Shown in pieces: positions 15,889 through 24,013 of a stretch of DNA of 39,673 bases. The notes under the pieces are model-generated. The model made no database searches. It saw only the letters and a list, made by a program, of their open reading frames with translations, and had not been told where the DNA came from. The DNA is taken from NCBI GenBank assembly GCA_002842035.1, contig PHBP01000001.1, forward strand, positions 1 through 39,673, read 5' to 3'. Each line of letters starts with the position of its first letter. Position 1 is the stretch's first letter. Source of the DNA: Candidatus Cloacimonetes bacterium HGW-Cloacimonetes-2. Its GTDB lineage: Bacteria > Cloacimonadota > Cloacimonadia > Cloacimonadales > Cloacimonadaceae. Both the position numbers and the translations under genes were made by a program.

Positions 15889-16878
15889 TTACCACTTAAT
15901 GATTGATGCACCCCAAGTCCAGCCTGAGCCTACAGCAGCGAATAATACAACATCCCCGCGTTTTAGCTGTCCCGAACGATTTACTTCATCCAACAAAATC
16001 GGTATCGTACCACCAGAAGTATTCGCGTATTTATCCATGTTAGTCTTCACCTTATCGAAAGGCAAACCGATTATACTGGCGGTATCTTTTAGTATCTGAA
16101 TACTGGGTTGATGAGGGATCATATAATCCACATCTTCTATTCTGAGTCCGGTATCAGCTAAAACTTGGTTTATAGCCATTGGCAATACTTTTATTGCTGT
16201 TTCGTAAACTGCTCGCCCAACCATCTGGAAATATCTCTTCCCAGAAGCTACATTTTCTTGGCTCATGGGGAATTCCGAGCCTCCTCCGGGAATAGTAAAG
16301 TTCCACTTGCCACGGCCATCGGAATACAATCTAAATGCCAAAAAGCCTTCGCCATCATCAGCATGAGTCAAGACTGCTGCGCCTGCACCATCTCCAAAAA
16401 ACACGCAGTCGCGCCTGCTCCAGTCGATGATCTTTGAGAACGTGTCAGATCCTATCACTAAAGCTGTGTTGTAGATTCCGGTAGCGATAAACTGGGCAGC
16501 AGTGGACACTGAAAACAGAAATCCAGAACAAACAGCGGCCAAATCAAAAGCTACTGAATTGTATGCGCCAATCTTGTCCTGAACTATACAAGCAGTTGAA
16601 GGAGCTAATCTATCAGGAGTAGCTGTAGCAACTATGATCAAGTCTATGTCTTCAGGTTTCAATCCAGCGTTTTCAAGCGCTCTAAGAGCGGCCTGAGTGG
16701 CTAGATCGCTTGTTGGTTGATCTGGTCCAGCCACGCGTCTTTCTCGTATACCTAGATTTTGATAGACCCATTCATCTGTTGTAGAGCACAACGTTTCCAG
16801 GTGCTTGTTAGTATATACGGTATCTGGTGTGTATGAGCCCGTTCCTATGATTCTTACATTTCTGACTAGCTGTTTCAT
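15889..16878 (-). CDS. 3-oxoacyl-ACP synthase III (FabH-like)
   Basis: A 329-residue KAS III enzyme that condenses an acyl-CoA (or acyl starter) with malonyl-ACP. The catalytic triad is visible: Cys117 in AAVCSGFLF, His256 in IPHQPS, and Asn286 in YANTSGGT. Length and N-terminus (IIGTGSYTPDTVYTN) are normal. AGGAG lies 5 nt before the ATG. It is embedded in a polysaccharide operon with an SDR reductase immediately downstream and an ACP 4 kb further on, and no fabD, fabF, dehydratase or enoyl reductase is in the window. This points to a short acyl product left at the 3-hydroxy stage rather than membrane fatty acid synthesis. Confidence 0.93.
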   Translation of the reverse strand: MKQLVRNVRIIGTGSYTPDTVYTNKHLETLCSTTDEWVYQNLGIRERRVAGPDQPTSDLATQAALRALENAGLKPEDIDLIIVATATPDRLAPSTACIVQDKIGAYNSVAFDLAAVCSGFLFSVSTAAQFIATGIYNTALVIGSDTFSKIIDWSRRDCVFFGDGAGAAVLTHADDGEGFLAFRLYSDGRGKWNFTIPGGGSEFPMSQENVASGKRYFQMVGRAVYETAIKVLPMAINQVLADTGLRIEDVDYMIPHQPSIQILKDTASIIGLPFDKVKTNMDKYANTSGGTIPILLDEVNRSGQLKRGDVVLFAAVGSGWTWGASIIKW

Positions 16879-16907
16879 TTACACTCCTAATAATTGCTCA
16901 TTGGAAT

Positions 16908-16935
16908 AATATATCTCATTGGGCACGACAAACAA
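16908..16935 (-). promoter_or_regulatory. possible internal promoter before the KAS III gene
   Basis: On the minus strand TTGTTT (16935-16930) and TATATT (16913-16908) are 16 nt apart, in one of the few larger gaps of the operon (86 nt). It could give extra expression of the acyl-assembly half of the operon. The match is moderate and the region is A+T-rich, so chance is a real alternative. Confidence 0.3.
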
Positions 16936-16964
16936 GCCTAGTAATTATTAACAACTTGGCCCAA

Positions 16965-18020
16965 TTATACTGCATCTTGATCAATAGCTTGGAATAACTC
17001 ATGTGACAATATAGAATTCAGAGCAGAAACAACTGATACGTTCGAATCTAATGTCGTTTCTTTTATGGTCTGCAAAGCTTCGCCAAAAAACTCGGGGCTT
17101 GAGTAAAACACGCCTCCATTATCGTCATTTAAGAACAGCTTAACGCTACCATATTCTGTTGTCAATACTGGAATTCCACATGCACGGGCCTCTAGAATTG
17201 AAAGAGGTAATCCGATGGAACTACAATCATCTAACACGGGAAATATGTATAGATTACTGACAAAATAGATCTCTGATATGTCATTGATGAGCCCCTCGTG
17301 AATCCTTACACCGGCATGCAACAATTTGCTCTTCAGAGAGTCCGGAGCTTTAGATTCCTCAGGAGTTGATGTACTGCAAACTATAAAAACATAGTATCCG
17401 GCCTGTTGCAACGGAATTAGGGATTCTAAATTTCGTCCCTGGGTCAAATGCCCTACGTGAGAAATCACAAATGCATCTTGTGGAATACCGAATTTGTTTC
17501 GAAGCTGTTCCCGTATTAGAGGGTCATAGGCTGGTTTAAATCTCTTTAAATCAGTAAAAAGGGGGACTAATCGAGATGGCTTGCCCAGCTTCTTCCAAGT
17601 TTCATGTAATTTAATAGAGGGTGTAAATCCTACACCCCTTTGAAACCTACCGAGAATACTTACTAGAAAAGCTCCGGCGGGTTTAGGCTGCAAGCCTATA
17701 TACAAATAACGGGCTCGAAGCCCCATTAGACCCAGAATAACATTTCTCAAATATCCACCTAAAGTAAAAGATGCAAACGGAAGATACAACACGGCCTTAG
17801 GTTTGAGTGATCTAATTGTCTTGAACACGCTCAAACTTAGGAAAACCCTATTGCATTCGATCTTCTTGATTGATTCTCCATCATCGTGATCTCGGCATAA
17901 GACTTTTACATTATACCTCTCGGAAACGAGTCGAAATATATTGTAAGCGGTTTTCTTTATACCCTCATCATACGGGGGGGCAAAATAATCGGTGATGAAT
18001 AAAACAGTATTAATCGCCAT
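16965..18020 (-). CDS. glycosyltransferase family 4-like
   Basis: A 351-residue GT-B glycosyltransferase. The N-terminal half starts with a short nonpolar strand and YFAPPYDEGIKKTAYN, typical of the acceptor domain. The donor domain has SHVGHLTQGRNLESLIPL and the retaining GT4 signature SIGLPLSILEARACGIPVLTTEYGSV near residue 265, with the conserved Glu in LEARACG. It adds one sugar to the lipid-linked repeat unit at the inner membrane face. It overlaps the gene upstream by 11 nt. Sugar specificity is unknown. Confidence 0.85.
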   Translation of the reverse strand: MAINTVLFITDYFAPPYDEGIKKTAYNIFRLVSERYNVKVLCRDHDDGESIKKIECNRVFLSLSVFKTIRSLKPKAVLYLPFASFTLGGYLRNVILGLMGLRARYLYIGLQPKPAGAFLVSILGRFQRGVGFTPSIKLHETWKKLGKPSRLVPLFTDLKRFKPAYDPLIREQLRNKFGIPQDAFVISHVGHLTQGRNLESLIPLQQAGYYVFIVCSTSTPEESKAPDSLKSKLLHAGVRIHEGLINDISEIYFVSNLYIFPVLDDCSSIGLPLSILEARACGIPVLTTEYGSVKLFLNDDNGGVFYSSPEFFGEALQTIKETTLDSNVSVVSALNSILSHELFQAIDQDAV

Positions 18021-18681
18021 AGGAATTCAATCTTTTAGCCTCATCCAACAACATTGATTGTGGATAATGTCCTGTTATAATCGTAATGTCACCGGCCAAG
18101 ATAACAGGTTTATTCTCATCCTTATAGCGATTCACTGAGTTGCTAATTCTGTCGCTGATATATAGCTCCATTGGTATTCCACGCTTATCGGATACTCCCT
18201 TTTGCCAGATGGAAAAGGAAATTGCCTTAAAAGCGTTTTTTATGCCAGGTTTTCTAACAATCGATACATCGATATCAGAGCTTGGTTTCAAGTCCCCACG
18301 ACTTATACTACCCAACACAACCGCGTATAACACCCAATCCTTACCGACAAGTTGCGCTTGTAAATAATCAAGATACTTGAATATCTCATGCTTACTGATT
18401 GTTTTCAACATGAGTAGATGGACAAGTAGCACATTAATGTTGTTGTTGATAACCCAATTCAAGGTGTGGCCAACGAAAAAACCAAGTACGATTGCCCATT
18501 CCAATCTCAACCATATGCACAACAAGCAAGATAGCAAAATGGAGGAAATACACGAGAAAGCTATCTTGAACCACTTTTCCGTAACATCAGCCCTTAGCAT
18601 CCCTTGAAAAATCCAAGTACTGATCAATAGACTCCAGCGCAGAATCTTATGATCCCTGATCTTGCGTTTCAGTCCCTTCAT
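18010..18681 (-). CDS. membrane-anchored nucleotidyltransferase-fold (MNT-like) protein
   Basis: A 223-residue protein with two parts. Residues about 14-92 hold two to three hydrophobic segments (SCISSILLSCLLCIWL near 43-58, AIVLGFFVG, VLLVHLLML). The second part carries a minimal nucleotidyltransferase motif, GSISRGDLKPSSDID (124-138), with Asp136 and Asp138 as metal ligands and a possible third acidic residue Glu172 in PMELYI. Pol-beta-type nucleotidyltransferases of this size usually modify small molecules or proteins with NMP. No HEPN partner is next to it. Its position between two glycosyltransferase genes suggests an NMP or phospho-group transfer to a membrane-linked glycan, but this is only inference; its substrate is unknown. 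Confidence 0.7.
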   Translation of the reverse strand: MKGLKRKIRDHKILRWSLLISTWIFQGMLRADVTEKWFKIAFSCISSILLSCLLCIWLRLEWAIVLGFFVGHTLNWVINNNINVLLVHLLMLKTISKHEIFKYLDYLQAQLVGKDWVLYAVVLGSISRGDLKPSSDIDVSIVRKPGIKNAFKAISFSIWQKGVSDKRGIPMELYISDRISNSVNRYKDENKPVILAGDITIITGHYPQSMLLDEAKRLNSYGD

Positions 18682-18697
18682 ATGTTGTATTGGATCA

Positions 18698-19789
18698 TTA
18701 TTGTTTCAGAAAACGGTCTTGGATTGATGGATTTACGCGCAATTGGCTCTCGCTGGCAGGATATTCCTCCACAAACCAGATCATGAATGCATTGATATCC
18801 AGCTTGTCCTGAAGCATCCGATCACGTTTCTGTTGCCAATCTCTCTTGATATCATTTGTTCTTAATAGGGATTCACCCTTAACGATAGAGTCCGTCTGAT
18901 CTTTACAGGAGGTTTTGTAATTGAACAAGAGGCCATAAAGCTCTTCCATTTCGTCAGTATAACCTCTTCCCTGTTCGTCCAGATATATTGCAGGAGTACC
19001 CAAACAAGAGCTTTCTGCAGCCATAGTAGCACTTTCTCCATAGTATAGAGTAGCATAATACATCAGATCATGCATCTTATCTGGCATTATTGTTACCTGA
19101 TACTTTTTCAGTTCTTCCGGAGGCTCAGTTTCCGAAGATAACAAAACCCGGCCATAACTGGCAAACGTTTCCACGGCTTTTATCTTGTTTTCCTTGCTTA
19201 GTCCTGATATTCCCATATCGTGGTAGGCATCCCAAGATACAAAACGTACAATGGTGTATCTATCTTGTGGACTCAAACTAAAATATTTCAATGCATCAGG
19301 ATTTGGTTTAAAATAACGGGGGTGAAGATAAAACAATTCATAATTGCACTTAAGCTTTATCTCCTTACTTCCTAAACTTCTTTGAAAAAACGAAGTTGTG
19401 AAAACAACATCTGAAAAAGGTATAACGAAACGATGCAACTGCTTGGCAGCCTCGGTATCTTCCAATATTAGAAATGGTTTACGAAGCAAACGGCTTACAT
19501 AGGCAAAATGCATAAATGCCTGACCAATAAAAATATCCGGCTTGAAGCTCAAAGAGATAAGCAGCGTCTTAATTAGCAAGCCTGGGACTTGCATCAGTTT
19601 TCCTGTAAAGCGAGCAATATTCTTTCCTATATAAATGCTATTGAAGCCGTATTTATCGAGAAAGAATGACACCAGCTCTTTATCATTTACTAAACAAAGA
19701 GTTTTGTGTCCTCTTGCTTCCATCTGCCAGATGAAATTTTTAAACATATGGATGTGTTTGGGATGGGTAATCCCGATAATGATGTTCAT
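18698..19789 (-). CDS. DUF354-family glycosyltransferase-like protein
   Basis: A 363-residue GT-B-like protein of the DUF354 type: the start is ITHPKHIHMFKNFIWQMEARGH, followed by KPDIFIGQAFMHFAYVSRLL, LILEDTEAAKQLH, a WDAYHDMG segment, and in the C-terminal half YYGESATMAAESSCLGTPAI, which resembles the donor-binding loop of UDP-GlcNAc 2-epimerase/GT-B proteins. Members are common in archaeal and bacterial polysaccharide clusters and are thought to be glycosyltransferases, though function is unproven. It is 16 nt downstream of the nucleotidyltransferase-like gene's partner set and 23 nt from the next acyltransferase. Confidence 0.8.
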   Translation of the reverse strand: MNIIIGITHPKHIHMFKNFIWQMEARGHKTLCLVNDKELVSFFLDKYGFNSIYIGKNIARFTGKLMQVPGLLIKTLLISLSFKPDIFIGQAFMHFAYVSRLLRKPFLILEDTEAAKQLHRFVIPFSDVVFTTSFFQRSLGSKEIKLKCNYELFYLHPRYFKPNPDALKYFSLSPQDRYTIVRFVSWDAYHDMGISGLSKENKIKAVETFASYGRVLLSSETEPPEELKKYQVTIMPDKMHDLMYYATLYYGESATMAAESSCLGTPAIYLDEQGRGYTDEMEELYGLLFNYKTSCKDQTDSIVKGESLLRTNDIKRDWQQKRDRMLQDKLDINAFMIWFVEEYPASESQLRVNPSIQDRFLKQ

Positions 19790-19812
19790 AAGGTCCTTCT
19801 ATCTACCAAGTT

Positions 19813-20334
19813 TTATCTGATCTTCTTGATAAACTTGGCTGGTACTCCACCCACTATTGTCTCAGGTAGCACATCTTTAGTCACCACTGCACCTGCAGCA
19901 ACAATGGCATTCTCTCCGATAGTCACTCCTGGCAAGATCACACAGTTTACAGATACCCATGCTCCACGTTTTATGTGAACAGGGGCAATCTTCGTGCCTT
20001 CATCTCCCAAAATATCCCTCAGAGGCTCTGTGGGATTTGAGTGGGTAAGAATCATCACGTTACCTGCCAAGGATACATAGTCCTCAATCGTTATCAGTTG
20101 TGGCTTGGCCCTATCGAGTACGCAACCGCCTCCTAAAAACACATGTTTACCCACTTTCACACCCCTGATCCGTTCAAGGGTAGCCCGAAACCTTGAGCCA
20201 ACAGGATACCGAGTGCTAGCAATTGGTTGGAGCATCTTGGAGAATAGATTTCTTATCAGTTCTTTCAGGCTGTTGGCCTCCAAATGCCCAGTGCCCATAT
20301 GATTTTGGGCAATTTTTAAAAACATGTTAGCCAT
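19813..20334 (-). CDS. hexapeptide-repeat acyltransferase, copy 2
   Basis: A left-handed beta-helix acyltransferase of 173 residues from the chosen start. Hexapeptide turns begin at VKVGKHVFLGGGCVLDRA and run to the end; the active-site His is in ILTHSNP, and the C-terminus GGVPAKFIKKI is typical. The ATG at 20334 is preferred because GAGGAAGAG lies just before it; an ATG 17 codons upstream would overlap the kinase-like gene by 20 nt and lacks a ribosome site. It probably O- or N-acetylates a sugar of the repeat unit. It is a paralog of the enzyme at 12791-13354. Confidence 0.87.
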   Translation of the reverse strand: MANMFLKIAQNHMGTGHLEANSLKELIRNLFSKMLQPIASTRYPVGSRFRATLERIRGVKVGKHVFLGGGCVLDRAKPQLITIEDYVSLAGNVMILTHSNPTEPLRDILGDEGTKIAPVHIKRGAWVSVNCVILPGVTIGENAIVAAGAVVTKDVLPETIVGGVPAKFIKKIR

Positions 20335-20365
20335 TTTCTCTTCCTCAAGTAGTAGTTTTATACTA

Positions 20366-21010
20366 TCAATTTTCCAGATATACATTCATGCGCCCAACCA
20401 CTTCATCTCTAGTCTCGTTGAAGCCATGGTCGTTAATAATAGCTTTAATCCCTAATAAAGCACAAACTTGTCGGTAGAGCTTTAATTTGAGTTCCAGATT
20501 AGTATCATACATCGTGTCTGGCTTGCGTTTCCTGATATTCCCTGCCATGGCATCGAAACATAGAATCAAGGAATCTTGAGGCAGCATTTTCAATATGCTC
20601 TTGCCAACCCATGTATTATCAAGATCAAAACGTTTAGTACTCACCATCAGATCAATCATAGTATCCAACGCGAATCTATCAAGTAGCAGGATTTCTGCAT
20701 CACGTACTTTGCTAATCATTAAAGCCCACCTGATTTTAAAATCGATTAACTGAAGCACCGGGAACATAGCCCGTACCAGCGGTGATTTTTCGAAAGCATG
20801 ATTGCCGAACTTAATACCATCTATTACATGATATTTTGTCAAACCCACCAAATGGCAATACAACATAAGGGGCTTACTAAGAATTTTTGGTGACCTGATC
20901 CATAGATATTGTGTTTTGTACCCTCTGAGATGTAACTCATGCTCAATCTCACGTAAGAATGTGCTTTTCCCACTTCCATCCGCTCCACAAAAATATATCA
21001 TTTTTGCCAT
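20366..21010 (-). CDS. thymidylate-kinase-like P-loop protein
   Basis: A 214-residue P-loop NTPase with the Walker A motif GADGSGKST (9-17) and a DRF segment (LLLDRFALD) like that of thymidylate or deoxynucleoside kinases. A segment resembling a lid, RKPDTMYD, lies near residue 160. It is larger and more divergent than housekeeping Tmk and lacks the usual EGxDGxGKST glutamate (Cys-Gly-Ala here). Such proteins recur in glycan clusters, where they may phosphorylate a sugar or other non-nucleotide substrate. Its ATG lies inside the end of the glycosyltransferase gene (13-nt overlap), so it belongs to the operon. Substrate unknown. Confidence 0.75.
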   Translation of the reverse strand: MAKMIYFCGADGSGKSTFLREIEHELHLRGYKTQYLWIRSPKILSKPLMLYCHLVGLTKYHVIDGIKFGNHAFEKSPLVRAMFPVLQLIDFKIRWALMISKVRDAEILLLDRFALDTMIDLMVSTKRFDLDNTWVGKSILKMLPQDSLILCFDAMAGNIRKRKPDTMYDTNLELKLKLYRQVCALLGIKAIINDHGFNETRDEVVGRMNVYLEN

Positions 21011-22167
21011 TGGCGAAATGTATCCCCCAGAATCCTCACGTTATCCTTGGAAAACTTCTCAGCCAGTTTGCTCTGATTCGCTTTCCCCATCTCCGCCCAT
21101 TTATCGCGGTTATCCAGCATATAATTCAAGGCTTCCTGTAACTGCTCCACACTTCGCTCTTCCACAAGAATCTGGTCAACTAGTTCTGGTATTCCGGCAT
21201 GTCGGGTAGTTATCACAGGTTTCCCCCAAGCCATAGCCTCCATTAGAGCCACAGGAATACCTTCGCGCTCAGCCGGCTTTCCATCGCTGTATAGTTCGGT
21301 GTAGGACGGCAGACAAAATATGTCGCAGCTTGAAAAAACTATATCTAACGTAACACCGCCGATCCTGCCCAGTATAGCAAAGCGCTCCTCTATCTGATTG
21401 TCCTTTACTATCTGCTCGACGTCTATTGAGTTATCAGAAAAATACGTGCCGCCAACAACCCATACCACAAAATCATTTCTTTTCATCCCTTTCACTGCGT
21501 CAATTAAGACACGGAATCCCTTTTTTTCCGCCCAATTTGCCACTATCAAGATTTTGGCTTTATCTATCACCTTATGTAGATAATCAATCTCAGCAAACAA
21601 GCGCATTACTTTTATTCGAGACGGAGCCACACCTAAGTTTTCGGATATTAACTTGGCGTTGAAGTCTGAGATGGTAATCACCTCATCGCAAGCAGAGAAA
21701 AGCTGGCGAATCTCTTGAGGCTTATCATAAACACTTCTCTGATACAACTCATGAGCGTGAATAGTAGCAGTTAAAGGAACGCCCAGAAGCCTTTTTAGGT
21801 AAAAGCCAATATATAACTTCTTATCGCCCATCTGGCAATGTAAGGAGGATATCTTCTTAGCCTTTAACGCCGGATACATGCTAAGAGCCATCATCAGGTA
21901 CTTTACAACGTTGTTTTCCTTGGCATGATGATATAGTTCTAGTGCCAATTGTCGTCTGTGGATAAACAGAAGGGAGGATTCCTTGATGGCCTGAACCTTG
22001 GAAGCTGTGAGTACTTTCCAGCGATCTTCGGGCATCCAGGGACCATTCTTTAGCTGAGTAAGGCACAGGATGAAAGGTATTCCCAGTTTTTCCAGCTCCA
22101 GAAGCTCGTTGTAGGTAAAGCGATGCAAGCCAATTTTCCCAGATGTGATATATGCAACTTCATTCAT
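20998..22167 (-). CDS. glycosyltransferase family 4
   Basis: A 389-residue GT-B enzyme. The donor-site signature EGIPVALMEAMAWGKPVITT lies near residue 290-315 and is followed by RHAGIPELV; NWAEKKGFRVLIDAV is the usual start of the C-terminal domain. The acceptor half contains HCQMGDKKLYIGFYLK and TIHAHELYQRSVYDK, typical of GTs acting on lipid-linked oligosaccharide. It probably adds one sugar residue to the repeat unit. Overlaps the P-loop gene by 13 nt. Confidence 0.92.
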   Translation of the reverse strand: MNEVAYITSGKIGLHRFTYNELLELEKLGIPFILCLTQLKNGPWMPEDRWKVLTASKVQAIKESSLLFIHRRQLALELYHHAKENNVVKYLMMALSMYPALKAKKISSLHCQMGDKKLYIGFYLKRLLGVPLTATIHAHELYQRSVYDKPQEIRQLFSACDEVITISDFNAKLISENLGVAPSRIKVMRLFAEIDYLHKVIDKAKILIVANWAEKKGFRVLIDAVKGMKRNDFVVWVVGGTYFSDNSIDVEQIVKDNQIEERFAILGRIGGVTLDIVFSSCDIFCLPSYTELYSDGKPAEREGIPVALMEAMAWGKPVITTRHAGIPELVDQILVEERSVEQLQEALNYMLDNRDKWAEMGKANQSKLAEKFSKDNVRILGDTFRQWQK

Positions 22168-22184
22168 AATGTCCTACCTTAACA

Positions 22185-23186
22185 TCAGTTTCTAACATGA
22201 CGGATCAGCTCAATATTGTAATCAAAAGAGCTTGGTCTTTTGGGGAAAAAAGCAATAAATCCAACAAGAGTCAGTGAATCTCTAACCGGAACGAAAGCGA
22301 GATTATTTACAATATCTTTTATGCTTTGGTGTTTCTTTTTTAACACTCTTGACAATACTATGGCTATATATGGCACCCCCCAGTACACCGACCTTGTTGC
22401 GCACATAAACAGGAGACACGCAATGAGTAATAACATGCTATAGTCAGTTTGAAGCATCTTCTTGTACATCGCGCTATTGTTCCAGTGTACGCGATAAAGC
22501 AAGGATTTGGAATAGAAAATATCTCCGGAAACAATAGTCCTCCAAATCCTGTCGACATGCGTATAGCTAATAGTATGATGACATGCGATAAGCTCCTTTT
22601 TACGGTACAACAACTTACCCCGTGCGGATAATCTGAGCGAAAAATCGAGGTCCTGGCCACGTTTGAAACGTGTATCCATCGCCCCTGTGGTATCCCATAT
22701 CGAGTGCTCTATCAGAAAGATCCCACCACAAGTTGACATCTTGCGATCACTTGTGATCAAGGCACTGTATTGCCAAGACTCGCCAATTCTTTCCCATTCA
22801 CGGTTATAGTTCAGATTTTTTAGTTGCCCTGAGACGTATTCATAGATCAGCAAGCCCTCAGAATCAATAACAGATCCCAAAAAATCCGGCTCGATCTCCA
22901 TGTCTCCATCAACAAAGAATAGTGAACTAAGATTCGTAGCTTCTGCTCCGGTATTCCTGGCAATCGCAGCATTATACACTCCGCTAAGCTTGTAAACGGA
23001 TACTTCAGGGAAACTCAGTGCGGTTTCCAAACTATCATCTTGAGAATCTGAATCTACATAGATAACATCATATTGTTTTATGGAATTAATTCTGATTGCT
23101 TTAAAAATGCTTGCCAAACATAATCCCAATTTCCACCCTTCATTTTGGCCAATAACAATAAAGGCTAGCCCTGGAAGATAGGTCAT
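22185..23186 (-). CDS. glycosyltransferase family 2 with C-terminal membrane segments
   Basis: A 333-residue GT-A enzyme. VIGQNEGWKLGLCLASI opens the fold, VDSDSQDDS follows, and the metal-binding DGD motif is at 93-95 (FVDGDMEIEP). Two nonpolar stretches near residues 250-285 (LLLIACLLFMCA, YIAIVLSRVL) anchor it to the membrane. I chose the ATG at 23186, 2 nt after the upstream stop; the reading frame continues 35 codons further, but that part overlaps the deacetylase gene and does not belong to the GT2 fold. Donor and acceptor are unknown. Confidence 0.87.
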   Translation of the reverse strand: MTYLPGLAFIVIGQNEGWKLGLCLASIFKAIRINSIKQYDVIYVDSDSQDDSLETALSFPEVSVYKLSGVYNAAIARNTGAEATNLSSLFFVDGDMEIEPDFLGSVIDSEGLLIYEYVSGQLKNLNYNREWERIGESWQYSALITSDRKMSTCGGIFLIEHSIWDTTGAMDTRFKRGQDLDFSLRLSARGKLLYRKKELIACHHTISYTHVDRIWRTIVSGDIFYSKSLLYRVHWNNSAMYKKMLQTDYSMLLLIACLLFMCATRSVYWGVPYIAIVLSRVLKKKHQSIKDIVNNLAFVPVRDSLTLVGFIAFFPKRPSSFDYNIELIRHVRN

Positions 23187-23188
23187 TT

Positions 23189-24013
23189 TTACAGGTTCCC
23201 GGTTAGTATCTCTGCATACTGACCGCAGGTTTTTATTGTAATGTCTTTTCTGGTTGACAGCAACTTGATAAAGCCAACAAAGCCTTCCCATATATTACGA
23301 TCGGATACCAGTAGCCACGGATGAAAACCTATCCCGGCGATTGTTCCCGCTTGAAAGACATCTAAGGCTTTACTAAAATATCTGGTCACATCTTCAGGTT
23401 CCAACTCTGTATGAAAAAGATCCCAATCATCTATGACGGAACTGAAACGAACCATGGAATCCAACCTATTCTTTGGGGGGAATCGGAAGGTGATTGGGCT
23501 ATCCATAAGACCGGTTTTTAGGAGATCATACTTATAGCCATAATTGGCATAACAAGAAAGCGCCCTTACATCCCATTGATCTCTTGGAGAGTGAAACCCC
23601 TTAATATTCAGGTCTTTAAACTTGGGAGAATCGAAAGCTGAAAAATCTTTCTTTATTTGGGTCAGAGTGGCTTCACGAAGTATTAGATGGGAATAAGTAT
23701 GTGAACCTATCTCATTACCATAGGACTGGATATTGCGGACTGAATCAGGATACTTCTCCATAACCTGACCCACAATAAACCAAGTGGATACAAATTGGTA
23801 CCTGGCTAATAGCTTTACAATTTCCTCCACATCCGTATCAGTAATATCTGTTTTATGTCCACTGTACTCACGCTCATAATCAAAATATAAAAATAAATAC
23901 TTGCTATTCCCATCAAAGGCACTACCTAAGTCGATGGCCCGGAACAATCTTTTTTCCAATAGCTTGTAGCGGGACCGCACAAGTTTATTCCTAACTCGTC
24001 TTAGCAAAGCCAT
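23189..24013 (-). CDS. NodB-type polysaccharide deacetylase-like protein
   Basis: A 274-residue NodB-fold protein. Motif 1 is YFDYERE, motif 2 is NEIGSHTYSHL with an intact HxxxH, motif 3 appears as GFHSPRDQWD and motif 5 as GIGFHPW. These preserve a plausible Asp-His-His metal site. It is the fourth NodB-fold protein in this operon and is not a close copy of the HDVD pair. There is no signal peptide, only a basic N-terminus. Its first 23 nt overlap the FemAB-like gene, so the two are translationally coupled. Confidence 0.82.
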   Translation of the reverse strand: MALLRRVRNKLVRSRYKLLEKRLFRAIDLGSAFDGNSKYLFLYFDYEREYSGHKTDITDTDVEEIVKLLARYQFVSTWFIVGQVMEKYPDSVRNIQSYGNEIGSHTYSHLILREATLTQIKKDFSAFDSPKFKDLNIKGFHSPRDQWDVRALSCYANYGYKYDLLKTGLMDSPITFRFPPKNRLDSMVRFSSVIDDWDLFHTELEPEDVTRYFSKALDVFQAGTIAGIGFHPWLLVSDRNIWEGFVGFIKLLSTRKDITIKTCGQYAEILTGNL

